From NCBI RefSeq assembly GCF_932526225.1, contig NC_064040.1, positions 13,678,856-13,742,855 of the forward strand: 64,000 bases of DNA, written 5' to 3'. A program made the position numbers and the translations under genes. The notes beneath the pieces were generated by a model that had not been told where the DNA came from, made no database searches, and saw nothing but the letters and a program-made list of their open reading frames with translations. Source of the stretch: Nematostella vectensis. Lineage: Eukaryota > Cnidaria > Anthozoa > Actiniaria > Edwardsiidae. Of this stretch, positions 55,166 to 64,000 are shown piece by piece (the stretch's first letter is position 1; each line of letters starts with the position of its first letter).

Positions 55166-55680
55166 AACACCACCAGACACAACAGCCTGAACAGCACCAC
55201 CAGTCACAACAGCCTGCCCGACCCCACCAGGCACAACAGCCTGCCCGACCCCACCAGGCACAACAGCCTGCACAACACCACCAGGCCATCACCACAAGGC
55301 ACAACAGCCTGCACAACACCACCAGGCACAACAGCCTGCACAACACCACCAGGCACAACAGCCTGCACAACACCACCAGGCACAACACCACCAGGCACAA
55401 CAGCCTGCACAACACCACCAGGCACAACAGCCTGAACAGCACCACCAGGCACAACACCACCAGGCACAACAGCCTGAACAGCACCACCAGGCACAACACC
55501 ACCAGGCACAACAGCCTGCACAACACCACCAAGCACAACACCACCAGACACAACAGCCTGCACAACACCACCAGGCACAACAGCCTGCCCAACACCACCA
55601 GGCACAACACCACCAGGCACAACAGCCTGAACAGCACCACCATGCACAACAGTCTGCCCAACACCATTCGCACTACTTGG
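55166..55680. repeat. 27-bp minisatellite, second block
   Basis: The same unit as 54181-54492, here mixed with 12- and 15-bp sub-units (CAACACCACCAGGCA). Minus-strand frames read either PGGVVQAVVPGG or LVVLCRLLC repeats; which one is coding, if any, is undecided. Confidence 0.9.
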
Positions 55681-55780
55681 TGGCCCATCACTTTCTTCAG
55701 TTCTTTTTCTTTTATGTGGAACTGGGCCAAACTGACCACTTGGTCAGTTGGGACTGATCTTCGGTTCTACAGAAAAAAAC
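55681..55780 (-). CDS. Exon between THAP domain and minisatellite
   Basis: A strong acceptor (TTTTTTTCTGTAG, about 55773) opens an exon. The phase-0 frame reads NRRSVPTDQVVSLAQFHIKE; another frame reads FGPVPHKRKRTEESDGPPSS, a nuclear-localisation-like stretch that looks more natural. The conflict suggests one indel. The exon runs straight into the minisatellite. Confidence 0.4.
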
Positions 55781-56231
55781 ACGGACATTATAATTTACAT
55801 AATAATATAGGAGATAACTATGGCATCTAAATAATTTGCTTTTAGTTGATTTTTTATCAAATAAAAAAATGGTTCCCGCTTTCTATTCATAATAAAGGTG
55901 ATAACCATGACATCTAAAAAAAGGATAACATGATACCAGTTGCTTTTAGTAGAATTGAATTTATCTAACTACAGCATGCAACACACGTATGTCATATCTT
56001 GGCTCTGATTTAGACACTACGATTTTCCCGCATTTGATCTTTTTGAACATGCAATGTGGTACGAAATCCTTGTTTTGTGTTTAAAAAAAGGGGGCCCACT
56101 TCTGCATAGGAAAAAAACACAAGCATATATAAATATATCATGGTAAAATAGCATATCTGCGGTATTGGCATGAAAATTATTACATAAAACAGGCGAACAT
56201 GCTCACAGATTTCACACATTTGAAAACTTAC

Positions 56232-56480
56232 GTGTCTTTGCTCACGAGCGGACGGTTCCTCTTCTGTCTTCTTACCGCCATCCTCGGTTGGAATCGACCC
56301 GGGGATTAGCCGTCTATTAAACTTTAAATTTCCGACTTTGAGCTTCGGCCCATCATAACATTCTTTCTTGAAGTGGTCCGAACATAGTGAGATGTTGTCA
56401 CCTCGTGCACGAAAGTCCGGTCGATGTTTCTTTACGAATTTCTCCCACTCGTGTCTCAATTTTCCTTGTATCGCGAGGGT
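56232..56480 (-). CDS. THAP-type DNA-binding domain exon
   Basis: The minus frame reads RHEWEKFVKKHRPDFRARGD, NISLCSDHFKKECYDG and FNRRLIPGSIPTED, followed by an acidic stretch and a perfect donor (CAC|GTAAGT) at 56232. LCSDHF, with the Cys-x2-His pair, and the final IP block are diagnostic of THAP domains. The first Cys pair is not found in the same frame, so the 5' part is in another exon or damaged. THAP domains bind DNA and are often carried by P-like and Kolobok-like transposons. Confidence 0.65.
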
Positions 56481-56754
56481 CACCGTCGCACGTCTTACTT
56501 TCACTGTCCGCAATATTGAACTAAACCAAAATTATGACGCCGGGCACGCAAACGTGATCGGAAGCGTCGTCACGTGATTGCTCGGCCGAGCGATTGATGG
56601 AGGGGACAAAAAGCGCGGAAAGTTCGAAATTTCCTAAAAAGCAATAACTTTTTGAGGTTTTAAACGATTTCGCTCAAATTTTCAGCCAGTATTTTTCAGA
56701 TATCAATATTCAAATAAACTCTATTTTCGTTTCGTGACTGAGGCTCTTTAATGT

Positions 56755-57730
56755 TTTGCAGGCCATTTGATCTGCAAACTTCGGATGCTGGGCCAGGTGT
56801 GTCAAGTGATGAAAAAGTGTGTCAGTTGAGAACGTCCGAATACTTCATGATCAACTATTTAGATCTTCAGTGCAGATTCCACTACGCCCCAGGAGATTCA
56901 TCTTGCCATATCGCGGAAAGGATTATGAGACCTTTAAATGAATGCCTTGGGGATGGAAGAGTTGTTCCTGTTTCAACTACCACACTGATTCCAATGGAAA
57001 CATAAAGCTCAAGCAACTCAACAATGATGAGCTACACATTTTACAGGCAGAAGGGGCACAGAGTGCGAAGATGTGTGCAATGAAGATCAAGAATCCTTTC
57101 CATGGTAATAAATACATGAAACCTATTAATGCCACTACCCCCTGCTATGAACAGCACAGACATGTGCCAATGTCAGTTTATCGACAGCCTTACAGAAATG
57201 TGCTGAGAGAGCTTATTATTTGTTTGTGAGTAACTTTTTTGCTGATCATTATGTTTTGTATGACAATGGGTTTGAGGGGATTAGAGATGGTTGTGCTACT
57301 AAAGATGGTGAACTATGCCCCTTTCATGCAACACATGAAAACAAGAATGTCTTGTCTTGTAGCTGGAGTGGAGTAAGAGTCACTCGAGTCCACCCTCCTA
57401 TCCCAGATTACTTCAGTGAAAGGGATTTCCACTATTTAACACCCAAGCAGATACTTTAAGGGAACATGACTCCGCAAGTTGGGCTTGTTGTCCAAGATAG
57501 ATGATTTTATTAAAAAATATACGGGGGAAGATCTAAGAGCATCAGTTGTTAAAGAGGTAAAGAAAACTCTTGTACGGAAGAATGACCTAGGAAAACTATA
57601 TGTGTCACAACTAGACCACTATCTAATACGAAATATGGGGCTTTTCAAGAAACAACGCGAAGAAAAAGGGTTCACAAAAGACAGAAAGATTGAGGGAATA
57701 AAGAAACATTTTTACCAACTCTTGCAGTAA
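56755..57730 (+). pseudogene. Transposon-type protein, parts of a DDE-like domain
   Basis: After an acceptor at about 56760 the plus strand gives PFDLQTSDAGPGVSSDEKVC, EYFMINYLDLQCRFHYAPGD and SSCHIAERIMRPLNECLGDG. After frame changes come NNDELHILQAEGAQSAKMCA, FADHYVLYDNGFEGIRDGCA, ENKNVLSCSWSGVRVTRVHP and a basic helical tail (IDDFIKKYTGEDLRASVVKE). An Asp in 'TSDAGPG' and the Glu in 'HIAERIMRPLN' could be part of a DDE site. It lies 180-250 bp from, and divergent to, the THAP exon. Confidence 0.5.
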
Positions 57731-57879
57731 TTCACCACATACCAAACCGGCTCCAAAGATAGCACCAGCCACTATTGCTGCTACTACCCAGATCCCATAC
57801 CTTCAGCCTGTAAAACCTGTCAACCACTACTGCCAAGTAAATGTGGCACTCTCACACGCTACAGTCAGCAGCCATACAC

Positions 57880-58265
57880 AATTCAAGTACCTCCCTGGGG
57901 TGAAGTGGTGAAACTACAGTACCAGAGGATAGTCAGCGTCAGGCAAAAGAAAAGGCTGATAAGGCAAAAGCTGAGGATGTCAGACTGACAGCTATGGAAA
58001 GGCTGTCACAGACAAAGAAGAGATATTTCAGAGAGGGTGATGTGGGATGTAAAACTTAAGCGACAAAGGAGAGATGCAATGGAGTTTTTGAAAGAGAGAG
58101 CTGACAAAAACAGTGAACTTAGAGAAAAGGAACTCAACATGATAAAGGGAATGCAACAACAACTACTACAATTGCAGCAAAAGAATACAGAATGGTACGG
58201 TAACTCCAGCAGCAACAAATGCTCATGATGCAACAGTTCATGGGAGTGATGGGGAAAATGTTGAA
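57880..58265 (+). pseudogene. Coiled-coil tail of a Myb/SANT-like accessory protein
   Basis: The plus frame reads WDVKLKRQRRDAMEFLKERA, DKNSELREKELNMIKGMQQQ and LLQLQQKN, then, in another frame, MLMMQQFMGVMGKML. The basic 'KLKRQRRDAMEFLKE' start and Gln-rich coil match the C-terminus of transposon accessory proteins; the DNA-binding part is missing. Confidence 0.45.
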
Positions 58266-58269
58266 CAAA

Positions 58270-59020
58270 TAAGTATTTGATATATGGCAGGAAGAAACTT
58301 TTTTCACAAAAGCATTTTACAAGAGCATAGTTTAAAAGAACATAGTTTGTATAAGTTTTCATACAGTAGTTGTCTACGTATAAGAAACTGGGTTTTAACA
58401 ACCTCTCAGCCTAAAATTGTCATTTAATATAAGCACCATCCACATAAGAACCTGTTGAGGCTACATTTTTTAATAGGTTCTTATTGGGGGAGGTACTGTG
58501 AAAATGTTTAGAAAGATATACTACTGATTTATTAACTTGACAACTTATATTATTTTACAATGAATGCACTGTAAAAGAAGGTGACATTTAAACATCGAGA
58601 TACAAGAACCTATTTAAAGAACCTCTGTAGCCTACATTTCCTTGAATTTAAAAAAACCTATTTAGGCTAAATTCAGGTTCTTATACGCGTGGAACTTTTG
58701 TACAGTTTTGGTGTCTATTTGGGCTTGATTCGCAAAAAATTGTTATTTTTATTTAGAAACAAAAGTTAAAATTGTTATTATCATACAAGATTATATATCT
58801 TTAAATACATTTTGTATACAACATAATACATTATACAGCAAATGTTTCTATTTTTCACTGTTAACAATTACATATGCACCATTATAAAAGTGATGTGCAC
58901 ATCTTTGTTTTGTTTCCCCCACCCATCACTTGTTTAAATAGTTTGTCACTGTACTAACTGCATTATACAAACTCAATTTGATTGTTTGATTTTCTTTAGT
59001 TGAAATAGTCAACCAGTGTA
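58270..59020. other. AT-rich region, no gene recognised
   Basis: Only short frames. Several near-copies of AAGAACCTATTTA occur around 58440-58690, forming a loose repeat. Nothing else is supported. Confidence 0.45.
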
Positions 59021-59099
59021 CGAGGATCTTAGTTTTTCCTGCTGTATTTTTTACTAAACTTGATATACCATTCACTAACAAAACGTACGGTAAATATCT

Positions 59100-59540
59100 C
59101 ACCTACTGGTCCAAATCGTTGGCCGATGAGCCCATTGGACAATGCAACAGACTGGTATTTAAGAGCGTGTACACTCTTATGGCACTGATCTACCGAATAT
59201 GTGCCGTTAGCACCACATGTGAACGTATCGGGCATTTGTAAAGCATCTACGAGCAAAGGAATATCTCTTTTTCAAATCTAAAGATGGCCTTGCACTCAGC
59301 TGGATCTTTATTTGCCAGACAAAATTCTTCGTAATCCCAGTGGCGAAAAGGCAGGTTTTGTGGCGTGTATTCTTCGAAAAGGACTGCAAACTCCTCTTCG
59401 TCTTTAATTCGTTTTTCCAGGGAGAAGAGCAAAGCTTCTTTTACAGCTTTAAACGAGTTCTTTTTTTGACATTTTTTGAAGCTACCGAAAAAGCAGCTTT
59501 TTGTTGACAAGTAAAGTAGCGCTCGAGTTGCCTGTTGCAT
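59100..59540 (-). pseudogene. DDE transposase N-terminal fragment (Harbinger/Tnp_4-like)
   Basis: The minus frame from 59540 reads KAVKEALLFSLEKRIKDEEE, EYTPQNLPFRHWDYEEFCLA and PAECKAIFRFEKE. After a one-base shift it continues LLVDALQMPDTFTCGANGTY, ALSNGLIGQRFGPVG. The 'ECKAxFRFEK...L...L.MPDxFxC' pattern is found ahead of the DDE nuclease in a group of animal transposases. The catalytic part is absent. Confidence 0.55.
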
Positions 59541-59624
59541 CTAAACTTTCCGCGTTTGAGACGCGGTCCTAACCCCATGCCTCCGTCGGTCCTGGGGTTT
59601 TCAACGTCTCTGCGTTTTCGGTTC

Positions 59625-59805
59625 TTAAAGTCCCTATTAATAATATCTACAACTCCTCGACAAAACTAGACTTTTATTTATTTGCTGATGATACTAATCT
59701 CTTATATGCAGATAGAGATCTTAAATCAATTGAGTTCACAGTAAATGAAGACTTATCGAAGGTCCAACAGTGGCTAATCGCAAACAAACTAATATATAGA
59801 TTTAG
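59625..59805 (+). mobile_element. Isolated LINE RT fragment
   Basis: The plus frame reads NNIYNSSTKLDFYLFADDTN, LLYADRDLKSI and VQQWLIANKLI. FADD is the catalytic RT motif. Only about 60 codons are present, with no LINE sequence on either side. Confidence 0.75.
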
Positions 59806-59809
59806 GCAC

Positions 59810-61080
59810 TGCATTAAAATCGGAGCCAGCTTATTTGACCACTCTTAACTAGTGTTTTGTCCCCATTCTAATCCCCTCTCCCCACTTCCTATGAGGACCA
59901 GACTTCAGTGAGAGACACACCCAGGGGCATAACAGGATTCCACACTCGGACTATGCCCCAGGTATCCCACTTTCCTAAACTCAACCCTATCTAAAATGCA
60001 TACAAATGCATGGCTTATTACTGTTAACTTTCCTATTATTATAAAATCATTTCCAGAGTTGTACTTGATAGACCACTGATACTGAAAACATATTTCTAAT
60101 TTGCCATATAACCAGATCTTGCTGAATTGAGCACTATTCATTTATGTTAGTCTTGTTTTATTTATTGAGTATTCAGAGAATCTACAAAAAAAAAATTTAA
60201 AACCATAACTGAGTTCACGCAGTCAATACTATAGCAGACAGTGTTAATAATTGAAGGTTGCCTTGAAGCAATGGGGAATTTTAGGCTATAAACATGGTGG
60301 TATAGGCTGAGGTGCTGTGGGTGACTGGTTGCACTTGTATGGTGGCCTGGGACTGCTATAAGGAAATTCTAGCGTTTTTCAAATATTTTTTTCTTTGTTT
60401 TTTTTTTATATTTTATTTTCCTTTGACATAAATAATAAATATAAACAAAATAAATAAAATAGAAAATAAATAAATAAAATAGAAAAAATTAAATCAAAGA
60501 AAAGTGAATCAATTTGCAAACAAGAAACATTTCTTAACTATACGAGATCAAATGTATTTTAAACCAAAAAAAGAAAAAAAATATTACAATCGGCCTATCA
60601 CTGCCATTGTGTGTAGTAGCTGCCTATTGCTGACATAGACCAGAATGCATTCCGGTGCCAACTGAGCACCTGGCTGGGCTTCTTATGGTAGCTAATTTCT
60701 TGCACTTTGCAGAGAGCTTTTAGCTCCAAGGCACTTGATTTAACGTCTTTTATAGCAAAGTGCAAGATGCCATGGCTTTAAAATTTGACAACTGGCAGGC
60801 AGAAATTGATGCTGCAGGATCGGACAAGGTTGCTCCTGAGAAGCGAAAAAAAACTTTAATTGAATGTTATGAAATCGTAATTTAATCAAAGGCTCTCTGA
60901 GCAAACTCGTGTTATGTTCTTGTGTGCTTAAAAGATATACAGGACCGTGAACAAATAAACATAAACACATCCAAGATGCTGAGAGTACATAAAAATGTCC
61001 TTATACATTTTTTTTTATCGATGTCATGACACACCAAAAACAGTATAATTAATTATTATCATAAAAAGTAAAAAAAAAAA
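59810..61080. other. AT-rich region, no gene recognised
   Basis: Contains A/T-rich simple sequence (60360-60500) and short frames with no recognisable protein. A T10 run lies on the minus strand at 61070-61080, directly after the tRNA-like sequence on that strand. Confidence 0.5.
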
Positions 61081-61087
61081 AGAATTA

Positions 61088-62012
61088 GCGCCCTTAGTGG
61101 AGCTTAGTGGAAATCGAACCTGGGGGTCGTTTCTCAAAACTCCCGAAAATTACCGGGCTTGTTAGGGTACCGGGAGAGTTTTCGGGATACTTTTCCGGGC
61201 GAGGAAGAGCGTTTCTAAAAGCTTGCGTGGCGTCCCGGTTGTTTACGGGTTCCCGATAAGCAAATTATAATTTTCAGAGTCAATGAATAGATTGGCTAAA
61301 TAATTATTGAATATCAATAAAAATCGTAGATTTGTCGATGTCTGTAGACAACTGGTACTCCAAACACTGCTGTGGCATCGGCACTTTTCAAAAAAAAGAC
61401 AAAGAACAAGTAGATAAAGTCTCATTTTGTAGCAAACTTCCAATACCATCGCAAAAATGTTTACATTTTTTAGGCGCACGGTGACAGCTAAATGTCAAAT
61501 CATTTGACAGAAAAGAAACCTGATTGGCTGGTAGGGAATCCCATAAATTGATGTTAGCCGTGATTGGCCCACTTCTTTCCGGGCAGTGATATGGTTTCCT
61601 CAAGTGATGAAAATTCACTACAACTCGACACAACTTGAAAATGGCGAGATTTAATCGGAAAAAAAAGCAGCAAATTGGATAGTTCAACTTAGCCAATTCT
61701 AGATGAATAGTTGGTCTATAAATTCAGCTGAAAATATTAAGGAAAAACATCATTTTGGGTATCAATTATCGCATCAAAAGTAATTCCCGGTAAGTTAACG
61801 GGAGCTCTTGAGCTCCCGTGAGTTGCGGGGTGAGTTAGCGGGATTTTTTCCGGGCCCGACAATACCGGGCGTTTTGAGAAACACCTGTAAAGTTTATCGG
61901 GGGCTTACCGGGTGACTTTCCGGGTTCTTTGGTTTATTGGGACTTTCGAGAAACGACCCCCTGGGAAGCTGCGGTCATGGACCAGTGTTCGCACCGCTAG
62001 ACTAACGTGCCA
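61088..62012 (-). mobile_element. tRNA-like SINE or tRNA pseudogene, split by an insertion
   Basis: On the minus strand, GGCACGTTAGTCTAGCGGTG (62011-61992) gives an A-box-like start and continues to GCAGCTTCCCAGG at the insertion. After the insertion, GGTTCGATTTCC supplies the B box, and sequence ends in CTAATTC and a T run. The two halves rejoin cleanly when the 836-bp insert and one 5-bp duplicate are removed. The ends do not pair as a proper acceptor stem, so it is a tRNA-derived repeat rather than a working tRNA. Confidence 0.55.
61124..61959. mobile_element. 836-bp inverted-repeat element (MITE-like)
   Basis: Begins GGGTCGTTTCTC and ends GAGAAACGACCC, perfect 12-bp termini extended by weaker similarity rich in ACCGGG/CCCGGT. 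CCTGG flanks both ends (61119-61123 and 61960-61964). A further inner inverted copy (GTTTTGAGAAACACCTG near 61870) is related to the left end. No transposase gene is inside; a frame at 61388-61696 is unlikely to be real. Confidence 0.75.
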
Positions 62013-62019
62013 TTACTGA

Positions 62020-64000
62020 GCAGACCAGTAACTAAAATTATTTTTTTACTATTGGTATCGTAATGATCGAAAAGCTTTTTGCTGGCACGTCAAATTTCAG
62101 CATATTCTCTCCAGAAAAAAAATAAAATAAACTCAATAACTGATCACGCTACTGTCATACAATGTGTACTATATGCTATTAACATTCTAGAAAAACGCAA
62201 AATCGTCATTCGATGAAGAAGCGGGGGCCATATGTTTGTACGAGTTTTGCATGATATTTAGTTTAGTTAATTGGGAAGAATTGTGAAAAAGTGATTGTTC
62301 GAAGGACAAAATAGAAGAGATTTCCACCAGAGGCTTTTTTCTTATTACCCTGCGACCAGAGACCCAGCTAACAGATCCTTTACCTTATGTTTCTCGGAAT
62401 TAAAAGTCGCATTTTTACTACTTGTCGCCCCTGCAGCACATATAATCAACACGAAAACCCAGAGGTGCGAATTAGCAAGTACTAAAAGAAAGAGGATTAA
62501 AGGCTTTGCTAGCATTTTACTTGTTTTGTTTGCAAAATAACAACATGGATTGGACTGAACCGTAGAAGATCGATTGACGTTGGTGACGAAGGCGCATGGG
62601 TACGCTCAACCCAGATGGAAGACTTTCTGAAAATACTAGCTTATATATATTTTACGGCTATCAAAACAAACGACCGTAGCGGTCACAGGTCGATGCCTAA
62701 GCCATTTTATAAGCTTTAACCGGAAGTTTAGCACCGGAAGTTTACAGGATGACCTAAGGATTGCTGTGTTTGCAAAAGAAAGAAAGACCATAAAAAGTTT
62801 ACGGATAAGTGATTCAATGATCCGATGATGAAGTGACATCGAAGTCCCTACAATAACTCGTACATGCTTTGAATTCCCGAGTTAAAAATTAGATTCAAGA
62901 AAACAAAACGAACAATTTAAACTATATAAAAATAATATTAACCATGATGTTATAAGGTATGGTACGCTTTCTTGTTCGAGCTTAAGAAGCTTATTCTCTA
63001 CAAGTTCTAAGTTTTGACTGTTTCTTTACTCTAAAAACTCTTTAACTTCTTTCTCCATTTTGTTTTGACAGTACTAAATGAAGCTTGCTCAAGTTCTCTT
63101 TTCCGGTGCCGCTTTTTCCACCCTAGCCGCCTTGAGCCCTCTGGACTCTTCCGATACTGAACTCTACTCCAGCCTCAATAGCCTTATGCATTTCGTGTGT
63201 GCTTTTCCTGGTCCATCTCCCTAATACTCTGTAGTGGTGTTTTGAGGATTTTTTTTAGATTGGGAGAGATGGCTTTGTGTAAACTTGGTGACATATTAAT
63301 AATATATATCTCTTTATTTGAATATTTTTTATATTGCCCTTGGTGCCTCCCATAGCTTTAAGAGTGTAGGGAAGACCAATGAAAATAGTTTACTATTCTG
63401 TACTTATTACATTATCATAATTAAATCATGTGCACATGTAATCTGATTGGCTCATTGCCAAGTTGATTTTTCTAAATTGCACAATCTTGGCTCTAGCGCA
63501 CAAACTATTTGCACTTGATTTTTATAGCCAAATTCCTTGTTGTGCGGCCTACCAGAATCCAAAATTCCTCTCTTCGTTTGGGAATTTCGCATAGTCAATC
63601 AAACCAAACAATCAAAACCAGACAACAAAAAGATTATCTATATTTGCTAATGATAGTTTATGTCAGGGAGGGAGGTCAGCGGTAATCAAGCCTATCGGAC
63701 GTGTTCAATTCTGTTCCGATTCAAATGTGATTTTGCCATCTTTTCACTATGGCAATGGCTCTCCAACTACCCATAACTATTCTTGCCATCGTACTTAATG
63801 TACTGGACAGCTCAGTCAGCGAGGTTTGTTCGTCTGAGGCGCCATTCGCGATACCCGGAGTTCAAGGTAACTTGGAATTTAAAGCCAGTTCATTCAAAGT
63901 CAATCAGCCAAGAAGCTCTGCATTTGCATTCATTAATTCACTGTCAAGGCAGCGTCACGGCCGAATGCTTGGCCCTGTTTTGAACGATTCTACGTCGCCT
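62020..64000. other. No gene recognised to the end of the window
   Basis: Short open frames only, with no recognisable domain. A 48-codon frame from Met 63078 to 63224 has a mildly hydrophobic start but no other support. The sequence may hold introns or distal parts of a gene beyond the window. Confidence 0.45.

Noticed and set aside
61388-61696. 102-residue minus frame inside the 836-bp element
   Set aside because: No recognisable motif; composition is like random AT-rich sequence with chance Cys.
63078-63224. 48-codon frame with a mildly hydrophobic start
   Set aside because: Too short, with no homologue pattern, splice site or promoter support.
1-64000. CRISPR array, rRNA, prokaryotic operon or riboswitch
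   Set aside because: None is present; the tandem arrays seen are minisatellites or transposon repeats, and gene structure is that of an animal genome.

Overview
This window looks like accessory, transposon-rich DNA from an invertebrate animal, most likely a cnidarian and probably an anthozoan. This is inferred from an intron-containing PAN/Apple-EGF-pentraxin gene, an intron-poor rhodopsin-type GPCR, several decayed Harbinger elements, CR1/L2-like LINEs and a tRNA-derived SINE. The background is AT-rich and almost every gene-like region is a remnant. I see no conserved single-copy housekeeping gene.

The outstanding feature is a 7,180-bp GC-rich virus-like element at 2778-9957. It has terminal inverted repeats of about 430 bp and a 6-bp target duplication (TAACCC). 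It sits inside a GPCR pseudogene, in the stretch between TM4 and TM5. It carries a hydrophobic glycine-rich protein, a penton-like candidate structural protein, a second candidate structural protein on the other strand, a polymerase-palm plus SF1-helicase fusion, and a small Cys-rich protein. No retrovirus-type integrase is visible. At least three of its genes carry single-base frameshifts, so this copy is probably inactive.

Downstream, 10.98-13.97 kb holds a gene on the minus strand (PAN, short EGF, pentraxin) whose four exons join in phase. From 17 to 20 kb there are a Ty3/gypsy integrase tail, a LicD/fukutin-like pseudogene and a LINE endonuclease fragment. From 22 to 28 kb there are a Harbinger transposase, a multi-exon integrase-like pseudogene, repeats rich in TGACGTCA, and a SINE.

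At 28.3-29.6 kb lies a decaying BEN-domain gene. At 31.2-35.2 kb a second Harbinger transposase is split by a 3,270-bp element with an 8-bp target duplication. From 36.5 to 40.8 kb there are DIRS-like and LINE fragments plus a BESS-like accessory protein.

At 42.6-47.5 kb is a large multi-exon gene of transposon type. Its intact last exon encodes a RING-H2-like finger followed by a papain-like domain with a Cys...Asp-x-His arrangement, like the herpes-tegument deubiquitinase fold. From 49 to 58 kb there are more transposon-like remnants, a P2X7-C-like gene, and a THAP/zinc-knuckle gene with a minisatellite that a LINE has split. At 61 kb an 836-bp inverted-repeat element interrupts a tRNA-like SINE. 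Several insertions have sequence-readable empty sites, so the window is a good record of nested transposition.
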